Positions 26,246-44,099 of a stretch of DNA of 64,000 nt are shown here, one piece after another. How positions within the stretch are numbered: the stretch's first letter is position 1; each line of letters opens with the position of its first letter. The notes under the pieces are model-generated. The model did not search any database, was not told the origin of the DNA, and saw nothing but the letters and a program-made list of their open reading frames with translations. Made by a program: the position numbers and the translations under genes. Source of the stretch: Pithys albifrons albifrons (taxonomy: Eukaryota; Chordata; Aves; Passeriformes; Thamnophilidae); NCBI RefSeq assembly GCF_047495875.1, contig NC_092463.1:10488622-10552621 (forward strand), given 5' to 3'.

Positions 26246-28120
26246 TTTAGGTGACCAACACTGAAATTAGATGTTCAGAAAACAGTTTTAACTGTGAATT
26301 TACTGAAGTGCAGTCCGAACCTTCCATCTGAATTCCCACAGCTCCCCCATGCCAAACAACACATATCTGCATGATGAGGCAAATTAATTCAACTGACATC
26401 CTACAGAGTTTTCCTTGGATTAGTTCTAGCAGTGAATCAATTTCCTGATCTGGTTCAGCAGGCAGACACAAAAATGTCTGTGTTAATGGAAGTGAGCAGC
26501 TCAGAAGATGAAAATGCTCTTGATTGAACTCTGCTCACTTAAAGCAAATGTGAAACTACCTTAGGGATCTTATACACAGGCTGTCAGAACACATGGACAT
26601 TAACCACCAGCCCACTGGGGTTCTGGTCCCTGCCTTTCTGGGATATTTTCTTATGTTATCCTTTTTTACATTGGAACTATTTATTCAAGTGTGCATTCAC
26701 AGTGTGGTCAAAGCTTGTATGCTGTAAGGTATGATTTGCTGTAAAGCCTTGAAGAATTACATTACATAGCCACAGTAGTCTATTAAAAAAAATTTATTTT
26801 CCTAAAGATGGCATCTTGTAAATTTTTAATAAATATATATCTTTTAAAGCACTAATGCAGTGTAAAATGCACATATTTTTTCTAGAAGTGTTGGCTATTA
26901 TCTCAGCAAACATCATTAATGGCTGTTTTAATTTACTAATAACATAACACTTAAAAAACTCAGTGACCATTTTAGCCCAAATAATATCATTATTGTATGA
27001 AACAGTGTGATCCACTACTGTATCGTTAATATTTATTTCACCCTGCAAAGGAATTATTACAGTTGATACAGACAAAGCTCTTTTTGCTTCATCTGAAAGT
27101 CTGTGAATAAATCACATCATGTTTAGATATGAAAAACAGGTCAATGGATACTGAGATGATGTTTCCAAAAGCAGAATCTTCCCTACAGCACAGCTTTAGG
27201 AAAACACACTTCATCTGACAGCATACATTCTTTTTAACAAAATCCTCTTAGTAGATACTGAATAAAAAAATCATTTAACTGTATAAAAAGGCAGAGAAAA
27301 CATTCTGAGGAATGAAACTTCTTTTAAATTACAAATACATGGCATAACATTTTAAGACTTAACTTGAATTGACCTTTTCCAATTGATGTTTCATACTTGG
27401 AGGCCAGAAAAATCACCCTCAGGCAAGTAGTTTTGAGTGCCCCAGAGAAACTGTAGGGAACAGCATGGGTTTTTTGAAAGAAATGAACCAGTGGCACACT
27501 TGTAGTAATGCTCATTTTACAGCTAATTATCACCTTTCTTTTCTACCAAGACTAAGCAGCTGGCAACGCATCTGTTTTATTGCTCAGCAACTAAAACCTT
27601 TACCAATCACAGGTTAGAGGAACTCTTATCCAAGGAGGACACATTTCTTTTAATAAAAAAATGTTTTTATGAAGATCCTATTGCATTAGTTATTTCCATT
27701 AAATCTGATCTTAAATCCTTATTAAAAATAGGAAATAATCACACTGAAGAGAGCATTATTCAAAATTGATTGTATACAGACAGTCACAAATCATACTTGT
27801 TCCTTCATCCATTGTGTATTACATCTGGATTGCTACTGCCCCAGACAGGCAACTGCAGAAAAATGAGGCATTTTTGTCTTTACATACTAATTAATATGGT
27901 TGGTGGAGACATCATTCTGTGACCAGAGTTCAGGCACAGCAGACTGAATCACATGTTATTTAGCAGCCATGGTTCTGTGGTAAAAACATGACAGTCATTA
28001 CCCATTCACATTGATGCAAATGAAGAACAGCTGTTAATAGTTTTCTCAGTTTTATTTTGGTGGAGAAATATTTTATATATTCTTGGAATAAAAGGTAAAG
28101 GAAATCTACATAGTGATTAT
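26246..28120. other. Intergenic DNA downstream of COA8
   Basis: AT-rich sequence between the large CR1 and the COA8 poly(A) signal. No exon, RNA gene or recognisable repeat was seen. Confidence 0.6.
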
Positions 28121-28141
28121 AAATTAAGACCAATGTTGACC

Positions 28142-28147
28142 TTTATT
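28142..28147 (-). terminator. COA8: COA8 poly(A) signal
   Basis: The minus strand reads AATAAA about 118 bases after the COA8 stop codon. It is the first canonical hexamer after the stop, so the transcript probably ends near 28120-28130 with a short 3' UTR. Confidence 0.6.
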
Positions 28148-28264
28148 TACATAGTTTAACAAACAGATTCAAGCAATTATTACACCAATCAGAATCCAAA
28201 CACCACTATAAACAACAAGTTTGTACCAGGCCTAGCTAGTGCTGCATTCTTCATGGAGCTGTGA

Positions 28265-35473
<7,209 letters not shown>

Positions 35474-35639
35474 GTCCCGGCGCTTTACGGCGCTGCCGCG
35501 CGGTCGCTGCGGGACCGCCCCGTCCTCTCCCCGCCCCTGGCGGCGCGGCCGGGCCGGGCGGGGCTCGGGCGGTCGCGGCTCGGCCCGTGGCGCAGCCGAG
35601 CTGCGGGTCCTGGGCCGGGCGGCCGGCGGGAAGTGAGGC

Positions 35640-35776
35640 GGGGAGGGCAGGGGGCCGCGGAACAGCCTCCCGCGGGTGCCGCCGCCGCGCCCCCGTTGTC
35701 ATTGCCTCGCGTCGGGCCCGCCGGGGCAGCGGGAGGGGCGGCCGTGCAGGGGCCGCGGGCTCTGCGGGGCAGCGAG
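35640..35776 (+). other. BAG5: BAG5 non-coding exon 1 (5' edge estimated)
   Basis: Ends with a consensus donor GCGAG|gtgagtg at 35776/35777. The partner acceptor is tttccttgtag|TTCACC at 36139/36140, giving a 363-base intron in the 5' UTR. The start site is inferred to lie just after the ETS/GC-box cluster and is not determined by the sequence. Confidence 0.55.
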
Positions 35777-36139
35777 GTGAGTGCGGGCGGGCAGCGCTGC
35801 CCCGGGGCCGTCGGGCTGAGCCGCTGCTCTCCCCTTCCCCTCGGGTTCTCCCCGGGGCTGCGGTGTTTGCTCTGCGGTGGCTTCGGCTGCGAGCAGGTGG
35901 GGAAGGGAGGGCTGGAGGCTGCGGGTGAACGCCGAGAGCTGGGCGTGTGGCAACTGAAGCATCACCCCTGCCCCACCGGCAGGGAGAGAGGTGTCAAAAA
36001 CTAGAGAAAGCGCTGGGAAATATCAGCCGAGCGGTTTATTGCCAGCGATATTTAAAACAGCTTTAAAGCTGAAGTGTTTCAGGATGTGTAAGTAGCAAGT
36101 ATAGCACTTAAGCAAGTCTTGTTCTCATTTTCCTTGTAG

Positions 36140-36168
36140 TTCACCTGAAACTGGACGAGAGAAGAGGA
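36140..36168 (+). other. BAG5: BAG5 5' UTR part of the coding exon
   Basis: 29 bases between the splice acceptor (cttgtag|TTCACC) and the start ATG. The start context is aggaATGG with G at -3 and +4. A second in-frame ATG follows two codons later, as in the mammalian protein (Met-Asp-Met). Confidence 0.75.
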
Positions 36169-37521
36169 ATGGATATGGGTAACCAACACCCATCCATAAA
36201 ACGGTTGCATGAAATACAGAAAGAAGTCAAAGAGATTGAACAGCAAGTGGCTGTCTTCAGTGGTCTGTCTAGTGACCGAGATTACAAGAAATTGGAAAGG
36301 AGCCTTACTAAGCAGCTTTTTGAAATAGATTCTGTGGACACGGAAGGAAAGGGGGATATTCAGCAAGCCAGAAAGCGAGCTGCCCAGGAAACAGAGAGGC
36401 TGCTGAAGGAGCTGGAACAAAATGCAAACCATCCATGCAGACTGGAAATAGAGTCGATATTCAAGGAGGCCCAGTCACTTGTGGAACGTGAGATCACACC
36501 TTTTTACAAAGGAGGAAACTGTATTAGTGATGAATTTGAAGAAGGAATTCAGGACATTGTGTTGAGGCTGACCCAGGTGAAAACTGGAGGGAAAGTTTCT
36601 CTACGCAAAGCACGATACCGCACTCTGACAAAGGTATGTGCAGTTCAGGAGATCATAGAAAATGGTGTGAAGCAACAGCTGTCCCTGCCACTCTCTAATG
36701 ATGCACATCCTTCTGTCGCCAAAATTAACTCTGTAATGTGTGATGTGAACAAAGCAAGAGGAACTCTGATTGCGCTTCTGATGGGGGTGAGTAGGAATGA
36801 CACCTGCAGGCATCTGTCCTGTGTGCTCACAGGCCTCATCGCTGATCTGGACGCTTTGGATGTCTGTGGTCGCACAGAAATAAGAAATTACAGAAAGGAA
36901 GTAGTAGAAGAGATCAATAAATTGCAGAAATACCTGGACTTGGAAGAAGAAGCAAATTCTACTCATGCTTATGATCTGGCACAAAATCAGTCCATTCTAA
37001 AAATAGAAGAGATCCGCAAGAAAATGAAGGAAGTTAATTCTTTGCTTTTAAAAACAGAGAATGCTTCTGATTTGTATCTGGGATCTAAAGCAGAATTGCA
37101 GGGATTGATTGCCCACCTAGATGAGGTGAGTCCAGGAAAAAATCCCTGTATTAGAGAGGCCAGGAGAAGAGCAGTAATTGAAGTTCAAACTCTTATAACA
37201 TATATTGATTTGAAGGAAGCACTGGAAAAAAGGCAAATGTATCCAGAGCAAACTGCTGCTGAACATCAGTCTCATAAAGCAGTTTGGACTGTTCTTGGAA
37301 ACTTGTCTCAAATTCAGCAAGAAGTGATTTCATTTGATGGTAACAGAACGGATAAAAATTACATGAGACTGGAAGAACTTCTCACGAAACAACTTCTAGC
37401 CCTGGATGCTGTTGATCCTCAGGGTGACGAGCGGTGTAAGGCTGCCAGGAAACAGGCAGTAAAGCTTGCACAGAATATTCTTTACTACCTGGACATGAAA
37501 ACAGATGAATGGGAATACTGA
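36169..37521 (+). CDS. BAG5: BAG5, BAG family molecular chaperone regulator 5
   Basis: 450 codons in one uninterrupted exon, as in mammals (human about 447 residues). The protein consists of five tandem three-helix BAG domains, roughly residues 9-86, 94-166, 181-259, 274-349 and 369-445. Diagnostic stretches include [54 protein letters not shown] and the C-terminal [16 protein letters not shown] with the end DEWEY. BAG5 is a cytosolic Hsp70 nucleotide-exchange co-chaperone; in mammals the last BAG domain contacts the Hsp70 ATPase domain, and the protein restrains CHIP and parkin. Nothing is broken or missing. The neighbour COA8 is divergent, sharing the CpG promoter. Confidence 0.98.
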   Translation: MDMGNQHPSIKRLHEIQKEVKEIEQQVAVFSGLSSDRDYKKLERSLTKQLFEIDSVDTEGKGDIQQARKRAAQETERLLKELEQNANHPCRLEIESIFKEAQSLVEREITPFYKGGNCISDEFEEGIQDIVLRLTQVKTGGKVSLRKARYRTLTKVCAVQEIIENGVKQQLSLPLSNDAHPSVAKINSVMCDVNKARGTLIALLMGVSRNDTCRHLSCVLTGLIADLDALDVCGRTEIRNYRKEVVEEINKLQKYLDLEEEANSTHAYDLAQNQSILKIEEIRKKMKEVNSLLLKTENASDLYLGSKAELQGLIAHLDEVSPGKNPCIREARRRAVIEVQTLITYIDLKEALEKRQMYPEQTAAEHQSHKAVWTVLGNLSQIQQEVISFDGNRTDKNYMRLEELLTKQLLALDAVDPQGDERCKAARKQAVKLAQNILYYLDMKTDEWEY

Positions 37522-37590
37522 AGCAGCCATGGCCTGACACAGAAGACCATTTTTTCCTTTGGCACTTTATGCAGATCATTGGCAGCACAA

Positions 37591-37596
37591 AATAAA
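37591..37596 (+). terminator. BAG5: Proximal BAG5 poly(A) signal
   Basis: AATAAA 69 bases after the stop, immediately followed by the GT-rich stretch GTGGTGTGTTCTGTGC. It would give an mRNA with a 3' UTR of only about 90-100 bases. Confidence 0.5.
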
Positions 37597-39972
37597 GTGG
37601 TGTGTTCTGTGCTTGCTGAAATCACGGAGATTGCATAAGCAGTTGACTGGGCTATATGTCTGCTATCCCACGCAGTCACCCACTTGCCATGGCAACTGTC
37701 AGTACACCATCAGCAATTCTGGTCACTGCTATAAGCAAAGTGGGATTCTCTGAAGGAATAGTTTAATACTTGAACAAATGGCTGCTTTTTTCTTGTTTTT
37801 TTTTTCTTTTTTTGTTTCAGTAGCCTTGTGCAATATTCAGTGAATGCAGATTCCTCAAAGACACAGAAAATTCCTTATGATATAATACTGGCAGCACTGT
37901 TTAAAGAGACTGGACATGAAAATTAGTATTCAAGCATGAGGCTCCATCCAGCAACTTCACAGCAGTCTGGATATACTCTTAAAGTGCTGTTACAACAGAA
38001 AAGGGCAAAAAGCCTGCTGGCTTATGGATTGTACTTGATTTATTCCATCCATCATACCGTCTAGATTTCTCAGTTAATGGAGCTATAGTGCCAGCTGCAA
38101 ATGAGCATTTACATAGGCAAAGACAATTATGTCAATTTTTTATAATACCTGAGCCCTTTGATTTGCAAAAACAGGTCTTTTATTGCTGGAAACTCCAAGT
38201 CATTGCTTTAAGGTACTGAGACTTGGAGAGGAAAATCTGTGCATTTATACCAAACAGATAAAGGGGATTTCAAGGATTTCAAACTGCCATGCATAAACCC
38301 CTGAGAACTGCACTGAATTTTACTTAGTGGCTGCTTAGGTGTCTTTTAAAACTCTGCTGTTCCATCTTGTTTTCACATTTGGGGAAAACAGAAACGATCC
38401 ACTTTGAAGTGAAACAAGCATTTTGGAATTATTTTTGTAAAATTAGGTAGCTAGCTATGGAGATGTCCCTAATGATGTAAATGTGTGATATATGGTCAGG
38501 TGTGGCTTCAGGAATGTCTCAGAAAAGACTCGTGGCAAATGTCTCTCCTTGCAACTCATCACTTAATTGTTTTAGTAGCCTCATAAATAAGCTTGCTTGT
38601 ACTGTTGTATGCACATGCCTTTTTGTTTGTGGCTGCTAGTGCCAATGACATTTCTACTATAGCATGGGTTTTGGCATTTTTTGAGAGCATGGCATTAAAA
38701 TGGATTAATTATAGAAATATATTCAGTTATGGATAATTTGCACTCAGCTCTGTCATGACGAACTAAGGATTTATTGTTCTATAGCTGATGATTTGCACCA
38801 CTTTAAGGAGTAAAAACCATTTCAGATGTTAAAATAATATTTTTAAGATCTATTTTTGACTGATTAGAAAAGACAGTACTGTCTGTGAGAGACAAGTGCC
38901 TTTATGACACTGCTAACTTGCACCGTCATATGTAGATACAGGAACTGTTTACTGGCAGCTTGGTACTTTGTAATCTTTGCAAACTGGATTTTTCACATAT
39001 ATATCTAATTCTACTATAATATATGTCAAGTTCACGTAATACAATAGGTGACAGTTGCCCTGTAGAGTCCTGAAAATTAAGAATCAAATTTCAGAAATAC
39101 GGATTCTGCTTAAAAACTAAGACACTGATGTGGAGGTGGGGGACTTTGGGCAGGTCTTCTGTGCCTCTTGCTACAGGAAGAATATGTTCTGTAACATACT
39201 CCAAGATGTTGATTGAAGACTGCATAACTTTAGAGTGTGAATAGATGTTTGTGATTGTACAGGTGTTTGCTTTGCACATCTACTTGCCAACACTGATCTA
39301 ATTGAGTACAGTGCCTAAGGCACAATTTGGCAATGACAGAATGTTTGTTGAAGGAGTCTCTCTGCTCCTTCAGAGACACAACCCCATTAAATTATCTTTC
39401 CTTCATTAAAAAAAAAATTCCTCTAGTTAAAATTCCAATCTATATTTGAATATTATGTAGTTAACACAGAATATTAATGGTGTTAAACACCTGAATTATT
39501 TTACCTATTTCAAGCTTCTTACACATTTGAACTGCAACTTCAGATTTGCACTTACAGTTTTTAGGAAATACAAGAATTTGATAGCGTAATTATATTATTT
39601 TTCTTCACTATTACTGTTGGGTCTGCAATGATTACCTGTAGTTTGTTTTAGCAATTTCGTGTCTGTGTTCTCCTGAGGTTACGTGTCGTTTTATAAATGT
39701 TTGAGCCTCTTATGTAAAAATGAATATAGTTATCAGATCTGTTCTATTTTAAATTTGTCTTTTAGCTTTTCTGAATGCATTATTACGCCTGCATCTCTAA
39801 GAAGGCAGATATGTAAAGTTACTGTAATTTTGACTGACTAGAGTTAAGTAGCAAGATATTATGTGGATTAAGCTTTTTTTCCATTGTTCTATAATAAATT
39901 GACTATTTAAATTTTGTGGTAAAGTCCTCATCTGGAATGGGATTAATTCACAGTTTTTGCATGAATGAAAGT

Positions 39973-39983
39973 AATAAAATAAA
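39973..39983 (+). terminator. BAG5: Internal BAG5 poly(A) signals beside a genomic A16 tract
   Basis: Overlapping AATAAA hexamers at 39973 and 39978 are followed by a run of 16 A at 39995-40010. The A tract can cause internal oligo-dT priming, so cDNA ends here would need care. Another AATAAA lies at 39893. Confidence 0.35.
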
Positions 39984-40749
39984 TGTGCTTAACCAAAAAA
40001 AAAAAAAAAAGAAAAAGAAGTGCACAGATTTCTCAAAAAATTGCTTCTATGCTGAAGAATGTAATTTCTCTGGTTTTTATATCCAAAGGTCAAGAGACAC
40101 ACAGCTTTTCTTTCTCATACAGCAGGCTGAAATAATCAGCAAAATGTAAATGGACCAAATGGCAAAAGCCTGCATTTTAGTACTATACTGAAATAGAATA
40201 ACTTTTCTGTGTCCTGTGTTGCTTACCTTAGAGAAAAATAATCAATTGGATATTTGGAGGAGAGGTAATCCTGCATACTGATTCGTATTTGTTAATTGAG
40301 TTTATTTTTAAACTAGTTAGTTAGTTCAGTGTTTATTTTTGTTGTTTGCCACTCAGAGTGGTTTTTCTGTGATACCAGTTTGGAAGAGGTTTTCGTCAAG
40401 TACAATTTCTGCCTTTTCAATTTAACAGGAATAGGTGTACCTGCTCCTAATTGTGTGTATGTCTTCAGTTATTGCTGTGTAGGATATGGCATTTCTATAT
40501 ACAGATTCAAGATTAAATATTACAGTGTTACATTCTTGATTATTAATACAAATACATTACTACTTTTGCTAGGTATTCATTTGAATGTTATGCCCTGATG
40601 CCTTTCTCTTTATTTTTGAATGTGAGTTATCAGAATGTAAATGATTTTTGTCTTAGAGAAAGTGTTTTTATTGAACATATAGACATAAAGCTCTCTTCTT
40701 TCCCCCCTCCTCCTTTAAAAGTCTGCTTTTCCACTGCTGTAATTATGAA

Positions 40750-40755
40750 AATAAA
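40750..40755 (+). terminator. BAG5: Distal BAG5 poly(A) signal
   Basis: AATAAA followed by TTCTTTGTGTGG and a T/GT-rich region to about 40820. This is the best candidate for the main transcript end. Confidence 0.5.
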
Positions 40756-41605
40756 GTTCTTTGTGTGGAAACCACTCTTACTTGCTAAATCTGGTGTCTT
40801 TTGGCTTTTTCTGTGTTCAAGCTTGTGTTATAATGGTCGCGTCAGTCGTTTCTTGCATTCTTTTTCATTGATAGCTTTGCATCCTCCTGGGTTCCAGCTG
40901 GATGATCACTGCAGAAATGCTGGTGGCTGTGTCAGGATCGTGCCACTTCCCTGCCGGAGGATGTTCCCTGAACAGATGAGCTGGCAGAACGGATGGCATG
41001 AGTCTCTTCATGCAAAGTCAGTGTGGATTCCAGAACCTGTAGCAGGAGTTCAGCTCATCTGGTTTTAAACTGTGCAGATGAGGCAGGTTCCCTGATTGTT
41101 CTGTTGGCTCGGTGTGTTTGTTCGGGATGCAGCGAGCCACGTTACTGGCTCACTGCTGACGGAAATCGGGAATTCTGTTTCTGCCCAGAAAGCTGCTGGC
41201 TTTGTGCAGTTTCTGCTGCTTGGCCAACTCCACTGAGCTGATTTAATCCAATAAAATGGCAGAAAACAAACAACCGAAATGGAGGAGGGGGCTTTAATGA
41301 GCCAAAATGGCTTTTAGTAAGGTATGTGGGCCAGAAATATTGCAAAATGCCGTGGTGGGTCATGCAGCTGTGGGCTGGGGAGCAAATGATAAGATTCTCA
41401 GCAGTCATTAGATCAACTTGCACAGTTCAGTAACTGGAGGAGGAGGAAGGGAAGGTGTCACCATTGACTCCTACAGGCAAGTAGGAATTTTCTGCTTTAG
41501 TAATGGGATATGATGAAGACAATACAAATGAATCATGTATGGAAAATAAACCAATTCCTTTCAATCGCCTTTTGTGATTATGTCACAACTGATCATGTAA
41601 TCATT

Positions 41606-41730
41606 ACAGAATCATTAAGGTTGGAAAAGAGTTTCAAGATCAAGTCCAACCTCTGGACAAAGTACAATCTTGTCAATGTACTACACACAGTCTGGATAAG
41701 TCTTAACCCTGAAGACATTGAATAAGTTTT
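41606..41730 (-). mobile_element. CR1 LINE 3' fragment
   Basis: The plus strand begins with the reverse complement of the CR1 end ('acagaatcattaaggttgg' and 'gatcaagtccaacc'). It is short, diverged and 5'-truncated. Confidence 0.7.
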
Positions 41731-42548
41731 ATAAAAGGTTGAATGTTCCTATAGGTAACAATTTCACTGTATCTTCTTTCTCTCCCTTCTAACAATATAG
41801 CTTATTTGAAGGAAACATATTCTTCAAAGGCCAGTAAATCACCTGGGCTGTGGCCCTAGATGTGGCTCAGCCAGTTGCTGACCTGTTTGTCTTGATCACC
41901 TGTTCACTTGTCAAAGGAGAGAATTTACTTTGCTAAGGATTTTTTTGTGTGTGTTTGGGACTGGCAGATTTTGGTGCCTGAATTGGTTTAACTGGAAAAA
42001 CTCCATATTTTATTTCCATATAGATTTATTCTCTCCAAATTCTCAGCTGAGAACTTGAAGGAGTGGAAGGACATTAATACTGAGCTCTTGGATTGAAGGC
42101 CTGGGAGTTCAAGCTGTCTGCCAGTAGGAGACATTTAAATGGCAGAATCCAGGAAAACATTCCTGCTAGAGGAAACTGATAGCAGAGATGTGACCAAATG
42201 TTTTTCAGAGCTGGTGTTTTGAGTGAGCTCTGTGTTTGCTCCCCTGTTGCTTATAAGCTTTCATTAAGAAAGTGGATTCTTAGGGGAGTATTCCATGAAA
42301 CACTGTCAGGCTTTCTGTTCTAGATGAAGCTGAGAAATTATGTTTAAAGCTTTTGCTGAGCTACGGTGGGGCAGGTACAAGTTGGTGACTGACCTGGATA
42401 TGATTCTGGTTTGCTACATGGAACAACAACGTCCATAACACTTTCACTTCTGTGAGTAGGCATGTACATGTCAGCGGAAAGCTGGTCATTAACTGAAGAA
42501 GCTGAAGGATGAGCTGTGCTTTTGTTGAAGGCTTTGCACAACACTTAC

Positions 42549-42663
42549 CCTTTCTCTCTGCACCATTTGGTTCTGGGGACTGCCAAGCACAGATGATTGC
42601 ATGACTTGCACTGCTTGTCAGCTCAAAAATAATGAGGACCTTTTCTAAGTCTGCAAACTCTTC
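42549..42663 (-). other. Weak candidate exon, identity unknown
   Basis: On the minus strand an acceptor-like tgtcctgtag|GAAGAG and a consensus donor AAAGG|gtaagt enclose 115 bases with one open frame (38 codons plus one base, beginning EEFADLEKVLIIFELTSS). A second pyrimidine-rich acceptor (tttttctccag) lies upstream near 42975 before an open, hydrophobic stretch. I do not recognise either segment. A 38-codon open frame is quite likely by chance, so this is only a pointer for RNA evidence. Confidence 0.15.
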
Positions 42664-43754
42664 CTACAGGACATAAATTGTTGGAGAGTTTGCCATTAGA
42701 AATGGAAAAGTACAATGAGTTTCTTAATTGGACCATTTCTCCTCAATTAGTTTTGCCAGACAAACTTCTGTGCCACAGGAATTCCTTGTGAAACCTGTAT
42801 TTCAGGCAGCTAATCAAAAGCATCTCACGAGGAGGAAACACAATGATGTAGTCCAGCATCCTTAGTGAGCTCCAGAACACATACCCCAAACCAAACCTGT
42901 GATCATGGCCACCAAGAAGTCTATAAGCCAACTCAAAAGGAAGCAGACAGATAAGAAAGGCTGGAGAAAAACAAAACAAAAACTAGTATAGTTGTCAGGT
43001 GGGTGGTTGACTTACTTCTTCCAGTTTTATGACATAAGAAAAGCAAGCAAAGCAAAGCTCCCTTTTGCCTTATTGCAGTTATGCCTAGTCTACACCCTGC
43101 AGTTCCACATTGTTTTCTACCCTATGTCAGCCTAAGTGCTCCTCCTGGGCACAATCTGGCTGATGGGGTTTAGCTGTGGTATGCCCTTGGGCAAGAGGGT
43201 GCCACCCATCTGCAGGGATGCTGTAATTACCCTCATTCTCTCTGAAATGTCTGGTCATGGCAACTCTTAACACACTCTTGGAATACCAGTGCGGCTTGCA
43301 GGAAGGCAGTGTGCAACTAAAAGGTTATATCTTGTCATAAACTGGTAACTGGAAGGGATTGTATAATAACTAGTAGCAAGTCCAAGTAAGATTTTTTTGA
43401 GTGTTTATGCTGAATTTACTAGTTTTTCAAAAAAATTTTTCATATCATTGACTTATTCAAATCGACCTGTAGCCTACGATCAAATGTCTCTCTTACCTTC
43501 TGAGTGCCTCATGTTAATACCACATGAAAAGGAGTTTTGAAGAGCTCCACTGTCTGGATATTAATGAATGGCCTGTGCCCACCTTCAGACATCTACTAAA
43601 AGCCAGATTTTCCAAAACACTCAGCATCCAAAGTTTCATCTGTGACAGGTAAGGGCATGTTTTGAAAAGGAGACAGACTCACATGCTCTGTCCTTTCTTG
43701 TCACAGACAACCACAGGATCATCCCTGCAGCTAATCAAGATGCAACTTAAAATG

Positions 43755-43880
43755 GCTTTGCCTTATTCCTCCAGTGAAAGGTTGTTCCAAAGCATCATTG
43801 CTGTGAGGACTGACTAACCTTCTAATTTCCAACATATTCATGAGAAGCTTTCTTCTCCCCTAGCATGTAGTCTACCGTAT
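43755..43880 (-). mobile_element. Old, diverged CR1 fragment
   Basis: The plus strand has the antisense CR1-like order 'gaaaggttgttccaaagc', then 'aaccttctaatttcc' and 'attcatgagaagctttctt'. It is strongly diverged and both limits are approximate. Confidence 0.45.
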
Positions 43881-44099
43881 ATTTATTTATAGGCCACAGC
43901 TGAATTGCCTCTCAGCTCCTGTTTTGCTTGGCTACCAAGCAAATACACCCATACAGGCTGAACTCCTTTGAAAATCTCTATTCTTTGAATCCAAAACAAG
44001 TTCTTAATAGTATTTTTCTGTTTCTTTTCCTCAGGAGCTTTTTCAGTTTTGAATGTATTTAAGACTAAAACTTCCAACTTGACTAAGAGTCCATACAGC

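Larger units (their letters stand above)
37522..40780 (+). other. BAG5: BAG5 3' UTR (probable full extent)
   Basis: AU-rich sequence with no supported open frame or transposon. Canonical AATAAA signals on plus occur at 37591, 39893, 39973/39978 and 40750. The last is followed by TTCTTTGTGTGG and further GT/T-rich sequence, a good downstream element. From general knowledge the mammalian BAG5 mRNA also has a 3' UTR of several kilobases, so the distal end is preferred. The extent is inferred. Confidence 0.5.

Noticed and set aside
36601..36984. Minus-strand open frame of 127 codons
   Set aside because: Antisense shadow of the BAG5 coding exon.
39995..40010. A16 run as a retrocopy poly(A) tail
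   Set aside because: No retrotransposed body or target-site duplication is visible upstream; it lies within the continuous BAG5 3' UTR sequence.
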